64,000 nucleotides of DNA. Origin: Candidatus Stammera capleta (GTDB taxonomy: Bacteria; Pseudomonadota; Gammaproteobacteria; Enterobacterales; Enterobacteriaceae). Shown here piece by piece: positions 52,125-63,544 of this stretch. The position numbers and the translations under genes were made by a program. The DNA is taken from NCBI GenBank assembly GCA_015140255.1, contig CP043993.1, forward strand, positions 79,579 through 143,578, given 5' to 3'. A model generated the notes under the pieces. That model made no database searches, was not told where the DNA came from, and saw only the letters and a list, made by a program, of their open reading frames with translations. Every line of letters starts with the position of its first letter. Within the stretch, counting starts at the first letter, position 1.

Positions 52125-52724
52125 CTATTCTTTATATTTCATAACTTTAACCATAGCTGGTCTTAATAATCTATTGTTTAAAATATAACCATCTTGCAAA
52201 ATTTCCATCACAATATTATTGTCTTGAATATTTTTAACTTCTATTACAGAAACTGCTTGATGAAAATTAGGATTAAATTCAACATTAATTTTATCAATAA
52301 TTGAAACACCAAAATTTTTTATTACAGATATAAAATTTTGTAAAGTTAACTTTAAACCTTCATATGTAATTTTATTATCTAAATTTTTACTTACTTTTAA
52401 AGCATTTTTTAAATTATCTATAATAGGTAAAATATTTTTAATAAATTTTTCTAAAGAATATTTATATATATTTTCAATATTTAACTGATTACGTTTATGA
52501 ATATTTTCTATATCAGCTCTAAAACGTAAATTAATATTTTTAATATCTTTTTTAAATTTTAATAAATTATTTTCCAATTTATGAATAATTTCATTCTTAT
52601 AAAATATTTTTTTTTTATATTTATGAAATTTATTTTTTAATCTTCATATAATATCACTATATCTTTTAATACAAATTTTTTTTTTATACAAATTATTATC
52701 TTGACAAATATTTTTCTTTATCAT
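52125..52724 (-). CDS. grpE: Nucleotide exchange factor GrpE
   Basis: Exchange factor for DnaK; 199 residues when started at ATG 52722-52724, close to the 197 of E. coli. A GGAGA site precedes that ATG. The N-terminal third is a Lys-rich coiled coil with a TGA Trp; the core reads LRFRADIENIHKRNQLNIE, FIKNILPIIDNLKNAL, and the C-terminal beta domain INVEFNPNFHQAV to ILQDGYILNNRLLRPAMVKV. Confidence 0.92.
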
Positions 52725-52843
52725 ATAAATCTCCAAATATTAAATAAATCATATATATAAAATACTAATAATTAATTATATATCACAAACTAAATTTATT
52801 TTTAAATATTGAATTTAAAAAATAAATTTCTATATAATTAAAT

Positions 52844-53278
52844 ATGAAAAAAATAATTCTTTATAATAAAAAAATAAAAAAATATTTTACAGTAATTAAA
52901 AAATATAAAGCTGGAATAATTTTAACAGGATGAGAAGTACAAGCAATAAAATATAAAAATATCAATATAAACAATGGTTATATAGAAATAAAAAAAAATA
53001 AAATACCTTATCTAATAGGTATAAAAATTAAACCAATACAAAAACATATTATTAATAAAAATAGAAAAATTAAAATTTTATTAAACAAAAGAGAAATTAA
53101 TTTTATATATAACAAAATTCAGCTTAAAGGATATACATTAATATTAATATCTTTAATTATAGAAAAATCATGATATAAAATTATTATAGGTTTATCAAAA
53201 GGAAAAAAAAAATATGACAAAAAAAAATATATTAAAGAAAAAGAATTTAAAAAAATAAATAAAAATATTGATTTATAA
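52844..53278 (+). CDS. smpB: tmRNA-binding protein SmpB
   Basis: Partner of tmRNA in ribosome rescue, 144 residues (E. coli 160). N-terminal KKIILYNKKIKKYFTV, YKAGIILTGWEVQAIK with TGA-coded Trp (relatives: GIVLxGWEVKS), IPYLIGIKIKPIQKH, and a basic tail ending KKINKNIDL. It contains two further TGA Trp. Located 26 bases before its RNA partner. Confidence 0.92.
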
Positions 53279-53304
53279 ATGTTTTATATATACAATTATG
53301 TTAA

Positions 53305-53650
53305 GGGACTGTTTTGGATTTGACAAAATATACAAATTTAAATGTGCATGTCGAGGTACGGTAGGCCGCGTAAAAAACCGTAAATTTTAGTTGCAAAAAA
53401 CAATAGTTATGCTTTAGCAGCCTAAAAACTGTGAAGCCGTCTTTTATAAAAATTTTTCTCTTTTATTTTATAAAAAACGTTTTTAAAAAGAGTAATTTTA
53501 TAGAAGTTTACGTCTATAAAATATTAAAAAGTAAACTAATTAATTATTTATTTTTTTTATTTTAAATAATTAATGAATTAAAAATAAAATAAACATGTAG
53601 ACCAAAAAAATAAGTTATTTTGGACGCGGGTTCGAATCCCGCCAGTTCCA
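53305..53650 (+). ncRNA. ssrA: Transfer-messenger RNA
   Basis: Ribosome-rescue RNA. The tRNA-like ends pair as GGGACTG with CAGTTCC followed by discriminator A; the 3' T-arm is GCGGGTTCGAATCCCGC. The tag frame runs from GCA at 53393 to TAA at 53425 and encodes AKNNSYALAA, keeping the protease signal YALAA of E. coli. CCA is not encoded. The pseudoknot region beyond the tag has become A/T rich. Confidence 0.95.
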
Positions 53651-53661
53651 TAAGATTATAA

Positions 53662-53733
53662 AGGTGATTAGCTCAGTGGTAGAGTGTCTCTTTTACAAGG
53701 AGAAGGTCGATGGTTCAATTCCATTATCACCTA
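53662..53733 (+). tRNA. tRNA-Val (TAC)
   Basis: Acceptor AGGTGAT/ATCACCT, D-arm AGCTCAGTGGTAGAGT, anticodon loop TTTACAA, T-arm GATGGTTCAATTCCATT. Its last three bases overlap the stop codon of the convergent deaD gene. Confidence 0.94.
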
Positions 53734-55080
53734 TAATTTTTTATATAAAAAATTAAATATATTTTTTCTATAAACTAAATCCAATAAAGAAATGTTAATA
53801 TTTTCACTAGATAAATTTGATTTTTTAATTATTTTTTTTAATAACTCATTATAAAAATTTTTTTCATTAATTTTCAAAAAATTAATTTTTATTAAGTTAA
53901 TTAATTTATCAATACGATAATTAACTAAAAAACTATCACTAGGAACATTAATTTTATTTATTTTAAACTTTATATGTCTTTCTAAGAAATAAAGAAATTT
54001 TTTATTTCTTCAATTTAAAAATAAAATAGCTTTACCTAATTTACCTGCTCTACCTGTTCTACCTATACGATGTATATAAGATTCAATATCAATTGGTAAA
54101 TCATAATTAATTACTAAATCAATATTTTTAATATCTAAACCTCTAGATGCAACATCAGTAGCAACTAAAATAGATATTTTTAGTCTTTTAAAATCATACA
54201 ATATCTTTTCTCTTGATTTTTGATTCATATCACCATTAAATGCAGAACATGAATAACCTTTTTTTTCTATTAAATTAGATAATTTTATTGTAAAAATTTT
54301 AGTACTAACAAATATAATTACATTAAGATACCTTTCAATTTCTAAAAATTTCATTAAAATATCTAATTTATTTTTATTAGTACTAATTAAACAATAATAT
54401 TGTTTAATATTAGATGGTAAAATATTATTTTTAGATTTATTTAAAATTATTTCTTTAGGATTAAACATAAATCTATTAATAATTTTTTTAATAGTTAAAG
54501 GCATAGTAGCAGAAAATAGAGCAGTTTGATGTTTAATTTTTATACAAGAAATAATATATTCAACATCTTTAATAAATCCCATACGTAACATCTCATCAGC
54601 TTCATCAATAACCAAAAATTTAACAAAAGAAATATTTATTATTTTTTTTTTTATTAAATCTAATAATCTACCAGGAGTAGCAATAATAATATGTGGTTTT
54701 TTTTTTATTCCTAAAATTTGAATACTATATTTTTGACCACCATACAATGATATTATTTTAATATTTTTACTATACTGAGTAAATATTCTAAATGAATCAG
54801 TAATTTGAATATTTAATTCTCTAGTAGGCACTAATATTAGTGCTTGAATATTAATATAATTAACATCAATATTATTTAGTATTGGTAAAACAAAAGAAGC
54901 AGTTTTACCACTACCTGTTTTTGCTATACCTAAAATATCAAAACCTTTTAAAAAATAAGGAATACATTTCAATTGAATATCTGTAGGTTTATTATAACCT
55001 AATTTATATATTACATTTAATAAATTTTTTTTTAATTTAAAATCATTAAAATTATAATATTTTTTATTAACACAAATCAT
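53731..55080 (-). CDS. deaD: DEAD-box RNA helicase DeaD (CsdA), C-terminally shortened
   Basis: RNA helicase for ribosome assembly and RNA decay at low temperature; 449 residues against 629. Q motif GYNKPTDIQLKCIPYFL, Walker A AKTGSGKTASF, PTRELNIQI, VIDEADEMLRMGF, SATMP, FVSTK, VATDVASRGLDI and HRIGRTGRAGK. The dimerisation and RNA-binding tail after about residue 440 is missing. Following pnp matches the E. coli order pnp-(nlpI)-deaD. TGA Trp at 54010-54012. Confidence 0.9.
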
Positions 55081-55116
55081 TTAAATTCTCTATAAATATA
55101 TAAAATAAATACAATA

Positions 55117-57222
55117 TTAATTTACTTTTACATCTTTTATACCTAATTTAATTTTACCACTACTACTAATATTTAAAACTTTAACATAAATATTTTGTCC
55201 AACTTTAAAAAAATTATGAATATTTTTATTTCTATCGATAAAAATATTAGAAATATGAACTAAACCTTCTTTACCATTTAAAAAAGAAACAAATATACCA
55301 AAATTAACTATTTTAATAATTTTACCTAAATAAACATATCCTAATTTTATTTCCTCAGTAATTTTTTTAATTTCATTAACTAAACTTTTAATATTTTTAT
55401 TATTGTAAGATACAATACTAATAACACCATTATTATCTATTTCTATAGAACAATTATATTTATCAGTAAGATATTTAATAACTGAACCACCTTTACCAAT
55501 AACATCTTTAATTTTACTAATTTTAATTTTAAATTTATATATTATAGGTGCAAAAATAGATAAATATTTTCTAGAATTATTAATTATTGAATTCATTTTA
55601 TCTAAAATAAATAATCTAGATTCTTTAGCTTTTTTTAACGAAAAATAAATATTATCACAATTTATACCTTTAATTTTCATATCCATTTGTAAAGCAGTTA
55701 CACCATTTAATGTTCCTATAACTTTAAAATCCATATCACCTAATCTATCTTCATCACCAATAATATCAGATAAAATAATATCTTTACTTTCAGTCCTTAT
55801 TAAACCCATAGCTATACCAGCTACATGAGAACTAATGGGAACACCAGCATCCATTAAAGCTAGAGAAGCACCACATACTGATGCCATAGAAGAAGATCCA
55901 TTAGACTCTAAAATATCAGACACAATTCTTATTGTATAAGGAAATTTATTTACATTAGGTAAAACATTAATAATACCTTTTTTAGCTAAATAACCATGAC
56001 CTATTTCTCTACGTTTTAAAATACCTACATTTCCAATTTCTCCAACAGAATAAGGAGGAAAATTATAATGAAAAATAAATCTATCTACACGTTCACCACC
56101 TAAAATATCATCAAAATTTTGAGCATCCTTTGAAGTACCTAAAGTAACTGTAACTAAAGCTTGAGTTTCACCTCTAGTAAAAAGAGACGAACCATGAACT
56201 CTTTTAGGTAAAAATCCTATTTTAATATCTATTTCTCTGATATCATCAAAATTACGATTATCTATACGTTTATTATATTTTAACAATTTTTCAATAATAA
56301 TTTTTTTTTCTATATATAATAATCTATTAAAAACTAAAAAATTATTAATTTTATATTTTACATCTAAATCTAAAAATAAATTCTCTTTTATAATATTTAA
56401 ACTATTTTCTCTATCTTGTTTATTTAAATTAGAATAATATATTTTTTTAAAATTATTAAAACAATAATTATCAATATAATTAATACAATCATTAGATAAA
56501 TTTTCATTTAAATAACTTAAATTTTTATCTAAATTTCTAATACTTACCTGACTAGAAAAATTTTCAATATCTTTAATTAAATTTAAATAATTATTAAAAC
56601 CAAAATAAATACCATCAATTATTTCTTTTTCACTTAAATTTTTTGAAGAAGCATCAATCATAAAAATACCATTTCTATTACCAGCTATTACTAAATTTAA
56701 TTTACTTAAATTCATTTCTGATAAACTAGGATTTAATATAAAAGAATTATCTATATATCCTACTCTTGCAACTCCTATAGGTTCTAAATGAGATATTCCT
56801 GATATACTTAGCGCTGCAGAAGTACCTATAATAGAAATAATATCAGTACTTATTTGTGGATTTACAGATATTACATTAACAACAATTTGAATATCATTAA
56901 AAAAATTTTTATCAAATAAAGGACGTATAGATCTATCAATTAATCTAGAAGTAATAATTTCTATATCACTAGATCTACCTTCTCTTCTAAAAAAACCTCC
57001 GGGAATTTTACCTACAGAATAAAATTTTTCTTGATAATAAACACTTAAAGGTAAAAAAGTATTTTCTAAATTAACTTTATTATTAAAAACTACAGTAACT
57101 ATTACAACAGTATCATCCATACTAGCAATTACAGAAGAAGTAGATTGACGAGCTATAAAACCTGTTTCTAGTTTTATTAAATTTCTTCCATATTTAAACT
57201 TTAAAATATTATATTTTAACAA
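55117..57222 (-). CDS. pnp: Polyribonucleotide nucleotidyltransferase (PNPase)
   Basis: 3'-5' phosphorolytic RNase, 701 residues (E. coli 711). First RNase PH domain: TGFIARQSTSSVIASMDDTV; second: GSSLFTRGETQALVTVTLG and DFPPYSVGEIG-like HYNFPPYSVGE, with SDILESNGSSSMASVCGASLALMDAGVP and GDEDRLGDMDFKVIGT at the catalytic site. The KH (IKDVIGKGGSVIKYL) and S1 (VNFGIFVSFLNGKEGLVHIS) domains are kept. No TGA in the whole gene. Next to rpsO as usual. Confidence 0.97.
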   Translation of the reverse strand: MLKYNILKFKYGRNLIKLETGFIARQSTSSVIASMDDTVVIVTVVFNNKVNLENTFLPLSVYYQEKFYSVGKIPGGFFRREGRSSDIEIITSRLIDRSIRPLFDKNFFNDIQIVVNVISVNPQISTDIISIIGTSAALSISGISHLEPIGVARVGYIDNSFILNPSLSEMNLSKLNLVIAGNRNGIFMIDASSKNLSEKEIIDGIYFGFNNYLNLIKDIENFSSQVSIRNLDKNLSYLNENLSNDCINYIDNYCFNNFKKIYYSNLNKQDRENSLNIIKENLFLDLDVKYKINNFLVFNRLLYIEKKIIIEKLLKYNKRIDNRNFDDIREIDIKIGFLPKRVHGSSLFTRGETQALVTVTLGTSKDAQNFDDILGGERVDRFIFHYNFPPYSVGEIGNVGILKRREIGHGYLAKKGIINVLPNVNKFPYTIRIVSDILESNGSSSMASVCGASLALMDAGVPISSHVAGIAMGLIRTESKDIILSDIIGDEDRLGDMDFKVIGTLNGVTALQMDMKIKGINCDNIYFSLKKAKESRLFILDKMNSIINNSRKYLSIFAPIIYKFKIKISKIKDVIGKGGSVIKYLTDKYNCSIEIDNNGVISIVSYNNKNIKSLVNEIKKITEEIKLGYVYLGKIIKIVNFGIFVSFLNGKEGLVHISNIFIDRNKNIHNFFKVGQNIYVKVLNISSSGKIKLGIKDVKVN

Positions 57223-57280
57223 AATTATTTTCCTTTAATCTCTAATATAAATATTAATTAATTCAAAAATAATAAATATA

Positions 57281-57550
57281 TTAATAACGTAAATTTAATT
57301 TTTTAATTAAAAAATAATATTGATCTAAATTACATAATTTAATATATTTTAATATACGACGACGATGAAAAATTAATTTTAATAAACCTCTTTTATTATG
57401 AAAATCTTTTTTATAAATAGAAATATGCTTTTGTAACCTTACAATACGATAAGTTAATAATACTACTTGCATACTATGAGAACCAAAATTTTTTAGTTTG
57501 AAACCTAAATTAGTAATTCATTTATTCCTATCAGTTAAATTAGATAACAT
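57281..57550 (-). CDS. rpsO: 30S ribosomal protein S15
   Basis: 16S-binding protein, 89 residues, the same as E. coli. The ATG at 57548-57550 gives the full N-terminus (MLSNLTDRNKWITNLG, TGA Trp); then GSHSMQVVLLTYRIVRLQKHI and HNKRGLLKLIFHRRRILKYI. A start at the internal methionine would lose the first helix. Confidence 0.95.
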
Positions 57551-57592
57551 TATAAATCTCCATATAAATACTTAAAAAAATAAAAAAATACC

Positions 57593-57612
57593 AAAGCCCT
57601 TTTAAGGGCTTT
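57593..57612 (-). terminator. Hairpin terminator after groEL
   Basis: AAAGCCCTT and AAGGGCTTT form a 9-base inverted repeat with almost no loop (eight pairs with a four-base loop is more realistic), the only GC-rich stem in the spacer. It lies 36 bases past the groEL stop, with T-rich sequence beyond on the transcript strand. Confidence 0.7.
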
Positions 57613-57647
57613 AATATTTGAAAAAATAAAATTTTAAAATAAATTTT

Positions 57648-59315
<1,668 letters not shown>

Positions 59316-59367
59316 TTAATTTTTAAAATAAATTTAAAATTTTTACTTAATAATAATTAATAAATAA

Positions 59368-59658
59368 TTATTCAACAATAGCTAATACATCACTTTCAGA
59401 CATAATTAATACTTCTTTATTATCTAATTTTTCTGTTTTAACACTATAACCATCATTAAAAATTACAATATCACCAACTTTTATATCAAGTGGTTTTATT
59501 GTTCCATTATCAAGTATACGACCTTTACCAACAGCTAATACTTTACCACGAGTAGATTTACCAGCTGCTGAACCAGTTAAAACTATACCTCCCGCAGATT
59601 TAGATTCATTATTCTTACGTTTAACTATAATACGATCATGTAATGGACGAATTTTCAT
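59368..59658 (-). CDS. groES: Co-chaperonin GroES
   Basis: Lid of the GroEL chamber, 96 residues (E. coli 97). [32 protein letters not shown] with the mobile loop, then [11 protein letters not shown] and [16 protein letters not shown]-like sequence. An AGGAGG-type site (complement TCCTCC at 59664-59669) precedes the ATG, one of the strongest in the window. Confidence 0.98.
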   Translation of the reverse strand: MKIRPLHDRIIVKRKNNESKSAGGIVLTGSAAGKSTRGKVLAVGKGRILDNGTIKPLDIKVGDIVIFNDGYSVKTEKLDNKEVLIMSESDVLAIVE

Positions 59659-59740
59659 TATTATCCTCCTATATAATAAATTATTTTATTATTATAATAC
59701 ATTAATTTAATATAATAAATTACTTAACAGTATATATTAC

Positions 59741-59768
59741 TAATAAGGTTTTAAAAAAAAAATTCAAG
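59741..59768 (-). promoter_or_regulatory. Possible sigma-32 promoter of groESL
   Basis: On the reverse strand CTTGAA (59763-59768) is followed after 14 bases by CCTTATTA (59741-59748), near the heat-shock consensus CTTGAAA-N14-CCCCATTA. It is about 80 bases upstream of groES. The -10 match is partial, so this is a candidate only. Confidence 0.45.
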
Positions 59769-59836
59769 ATATATATAATTTGACATTAATAATTATATTA
59801 AATATAATAAAAACACTTAATCTAATTTATATTAAA

Positions 59837-60172
59837 ATGAAATTAAAATATAAAAAAATCATATTATTAACATGTAATGTTCCAAACAAAAAAATATTTA
59901 ATAACATTAAAGATATTCTTTTAAAAAGAAAATTAGTATCATGTATTAATATGATGAATAAAATAGTTTCTTTTTATTATTGAAAAAATAAAATTAAAAA
60001 AAAAACAGAAATTAAAATAATTTGTAAAAGCTTTAATTTTTTGAGAAAAAAAATTATTAAAATTATTAAAAAAATACATCCGTATAAAATTCCAGAAATA
60101 CTTACATTTAAAATAAATAAAATTAATAAAAAATATTTAAATTGAATGATAAAAACCATTAAAAATAATTAA
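59837..60172 (+). CDS. cutA: CutA1-family protein
   Basis: Trimeric small protein of uncertain role (divalent-cation tolerance in E. coli), 111 residues. CutA core: IILLTCNVPNKKIFNNI, LLKRKLVSCINMMNKIVSFYYWKNKI with TGA Trp, then KIIKKIHPYKIPEILTFKI and YLNWMIKTI, matching HHPYxxPEIL and YLxWL of the family. Adjacent to groSL and tRNA-Phe as in E. coli. Retention in such a small genome is notable. Confidence 0.9.
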
Positions 60173-60173
60173 A

Positions 60174-60246
60174 GCCCAGATAGCTCAGTAGGTAGAGCAG
60201 AGGACTGAAAATCCTCGTGTCGGCGGTTCGATTCCGCCTCTGGGCA
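60174..60246 (+). tRNA. pheU: tRNA-Phe (GAA)
   Basis: Acceptor GCCCAGA/TCTGGGC, D-arm AGCTCAGTAGGTAGAGC, anticodon loop CTGAAAA, T-arm GGCGGTTCGATTCCGCC. One base after cutA. Confidence 0.96.
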
Positions 60247-60269
60247 AATTTAAAATATTCAAATATTTT

Positions 60270-61991
60270 TTATAAAATCTTTAAATTATTTTTTTTTAAT
60301 AAAGATTTGATTTTTTTAACTTTATCAGCTTTTAAAACATCATAAACTAACTTTTTAGCATCAAGTAATAAAGAATTACGAATATTATATTTAATTTTAG
60401 GTATAAAATTAGAACTCATACTTAATTCATCTAAACCTAAACCTAATAATAATATTGTTGATTTATCATCAGAAGCTAATTCACCACACATACCAACTTT
60501 TTTATTCTTTTTATGTATAGCATCTATAGAATATTTAATTAAACGTAATACAGAAGGAGATAAAGTTTCATAAAGATAAGAAACCATAGTATTATTTCTA
60601 TCTACTGCTAACGTATATTGTGTTAAATCATTTGTACCAATACTAAAAAAATCTAATTCATTAGCTAAAAATTTAGAAATCATAGCTGCTGCAGGAGTTT
60701 CTATCATAGCTCCTATTTGGATATTTTTATTAAAATTTATCTTTTTTTTTTTTAATTCAGATTTAACTTTATTAAATTCTTTTTTTAAAAAATTTACTTC
60801 CTCTAAAGAAATAATCATAGGAAACATAATACGTACATTACCATAAACAGAAGACCTCAATATAGCTTTTAATTGATCATGTAATATTTTTTTATTATTA
60901 ACATATATTCTAATTGATCTTCATCCTAAAAAAGGACTTTCTTCTTTAGGAAAATTCATATAAGGTAAAAATTTATCACCACCCAAATCTAAAGTTCTTA
61001 TAGTAACTATTTTACCATTCATAAATTCTACAATTTTCTTATAAGACAAAAATTGTTCTTCTTCAGAAGGAAAAGAATTTCGATTCATAAATAAAAATTC
61101 TGTACGATATAAACCTATACCTTCAGCACCATTTTTTAAAACATTTTCTATATCTTTATCACTACCTATATTAGCAAATAATTTTATTCTATATCCATCT
61201 AAAGTTTCACCACTTAATTTACTTAATTTTAATAATTGTTCTTTTCTATGTAAATAAATTTTATTTTTTTTTTTAAATTTATCAATAATATTTTTATTAG
61301 GATTTATATAAATATTACCCTTAAAACTATCTATCACTATATAATCATTATTACGAATTAATTTAGTAATATTTTTAACTTTTATACATCCAGGTAATTC
61401 TAAAGATTTAGCTATTATTGAAGTATGAGAAGTAATACTACCTAATTCCGTAATAAAACCAATAATTTTATTTAAATTAAATTGTATAATTTGTGTAGGA
61501 GATATATCTTTGGCTACTATAATAATATTTTCTTTTTTGTCTAAAAAATTATAATCAAATATATCAATATTTTTCAAATTATATATTAATCTTTTACCTA
61601 TATCTAAAAAATCATTTACTCTTTCTTTAATATAAGAATTATTCACTTTACTTATAATTTTTATTTGATTTTTTATAACTTTATCAATAGAATACTCAGC
61701 AGATATAAAATTATTTTTTATTAATTTAATTACATTATTAATAAAATTTTCATCTTCTAATAAAATTATATATCCATCAAATAATAACTTTTTATCTTCA
61801 TCCAATAAATTAGATTGTATTTTTTTAAATTGTTTAATAGTTTTTTTATGAGTTTTTAAAAAATTAGAAATTTCAACATCAACATCATTAATATTAATTT
61901 TATTTTTATTAATATTAACATTTTCTTCACTTAATAAAAAAGCATTACCACACGCATAACCTGATGATACTATTGTACCTTTTATAATCAT
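60270..61991 (-). CDS. ptsI: PTS enzyme I
   Basis: Phosphoenolpyruvate-protein phosphotransferase, 573 residues (E. coli 575). The phosphorylated His lies in ELGSITSHTSIIAKSLELPG near residue 190. PEP-binding domain: GAEGIGLYRTEFLFMNR, VTIRTLDLGGDKFLPY, GAMIETPAAAMISKFLANE, FFSIGTNDLTQYTLAVDR and KVGMCGELASD. One TGA Trp near 60861-60920 joins the two halves. ptsH precedes it; crr, next in E. coli, is absent here. Confidence 0.96.
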
Positions 61992-62054
61992 AAATATACC
62001 TTTAAATACTTCCTATAAATTAATCATTTAATTTTACTAAAATTTTTAAATAAA

Positions 62055-62315
62055 TTATTCTTTAAATGATTTTAATAAATTAACTAAACTATCTAAAGCT
62101 CGTAATTCATCTTTACCATCTATTATAATAGTAATTATATCATTACAAGAAATACCTAAAGTTTGTATTTCAAATAAATTTTTCGCATCAATAATTTTAT
62201 TTTTAAATTTTATTTTTATTTTTGAGGAAAATTTTCTAGCCTCTTTAACAAATTTAGTAGCAGGTCTTATATGAAAACCATTAACTAATTTTAAAATAAT
62301 TTTTTTTTTAACCAT
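62055..62315 (-). CDS. ptsH: PTS phosphocarrier HPr
   Basis: Carries phosphate from enzyme I to sugar-specific EIIs; 86 residues. Active His in LVNGFHIRPATKFVKEA (residue 16). The Ser46 region is IDAKNLFEIQTLG, with Asn where E. coli has Ser. Starts the leftward ptsH-ptsI pair. Confidence 0.95.
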   Translation of the reverse strand: MVKKKIILKLVNGFHIRPATKFVKEARKFSSKIKIKFKNKIIDAKNLFEIQTLGISCNDIITIIIDGKDELRALDSLVNLLKSFKE

Positions 62316-62544
62316 TTTACACCTTTAAAATTTGATATTGTAAAATTTATCTTTATAAAATAAATTTAATATAAATTTATAAAAATTAACTTTACGTAAT
62401 ACAAAATATATTTTAACATATATAAAAATATTAATTTGAATTTTGTTATAAAAGTTAAATAATTATTAACAATTATTAATAAATTTTAAATTTTATTAAA
62501 TATTAAGTAATAATTATTTATAAAATAATTAAAGAGAATCTAAA
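62316..62544. other. Divergent AT-rich spacer ptsH / ompA
   Basis: 229 bases, nearly all A/T, between two start codons; it must hold both promoters and the ompA leader. Several TTGAAT- and TATAAA-like hexamers occur (for example around 62435-62455), too many to choose from. No gene seen. Confidence 0.45.
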
Positions 62545-63501
62545 ATGAAAAAAACATTTATAACTATATTAATTACTATATTTTTAATTAATATAACTTT
62601 TGCACAAAAAAAAGATCATAATTATGAAATGTATATAGGTAATAAAATAGGATGATCAAAATATAACGATTTACAAAAAATAAATACTAAATTTGGTAAT
62701 ATTTATGAATATAATAATGAAAAAGGAACAGGAATTTTTATAGGTTATAAAAATAATAAATATATATCTTTTGAATTAGGATATGATTGATTAGGAAAAA
62801 TAGTTAAAGACAAAAAATTTACTAGTAATTTTTTTAAATCTGAAGGTATAAATTTAGTTAATAAAATTAATTTACCTATAAATAGTAAAATAGATTTATA
62901 TACTAGAATAGGAAGTATAATTACAAAATCAATATATAATGAAAAAAATAAAATCAAAAAAAAACAAATAAATTATACTGATATAAGATTATCTCCATTA
63001 TTTTCTATAGGACTAGAATATAAAATGAATTCTTCATGAACATCTAGATTAGATTATCAAATAATACCTAATATAGGTAATAAATTTTTTTTAAATGAAG
63101 AACCAAATAATAATTTTTTAAATATAAGTTTTTTATATAAATATAAAAAAAATAATATTAAAAATTTTAATAAAAAATATATTCATATTAAAATGAATAA
63201 AAATATAAATAATAATTTATATTTAAATAAAACTTTAGATAAAATTATTTTTTTAAATAAAAATATATATAGAATTAAAATAATCAATTATTATTTACCT
63301 AATAAAATAAATAAATTTAATTATATTAAATTAATTTATAATAATATAAATGATATAGAAAAATACTTTTTGAATAAAGGTATAGATAATATTAAAATAA
63401 GTAAAAAAATATATAATTTAAATAAATTTAAAAACATAAAAAAACAAGAAATATCAGATTATATAAATAATACTTTTATAAAAATTAAAATTATTAAATA
63501 A
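62545..63501 (+). CDS. ompA: Outer-membrane protein OmpA with eroded C-terminal domain
   Basis: 318 residues. Residues 1-20 are a signal peptide (Lys-Lys, hydrophobic core, cut after TFA). The eight-strand barrel is recognisable: NKIGWSKYND (E. coli TGWSQYHD), FELGYDWLGK (EMGYDWLGR), KIDLYTRIGSIITKS, LSPLFSIGLEYKM, TSRLDYQIIPNIG, LNISFLYKYK. Trp in GWSK, DWLG and SSWTS are TGA. The C-terminal third lacks the Asn/Asp-rich LSxxRA peptidoglycan-binding signature; only IEKYFLNKGIDNIKISKK recalls VVDYLISKGIPADKIS. Export would use SecY/SecG. Confidence 0.88.
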
Positions 63502-63507
63502 ACTCAA

Positions 63508-63544
63508 AGCAGATAAAATTTTAAAAATAAAAATTTTATCTGCT
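63508..63544. terminator. Perfect hairpin between ompA and polA
   Basis: AGCAGATAAAATTTT (63508-63522) and its exact complement AAAATTTTATCTGCT (63530-63544) form a 15-bp stem with a seven-base loop. The inner T/A tracts allow it to end transcripts from both sides. Its last bases overlap the stop codon of the leftward exonuclease gene. Confidence 0.8.
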
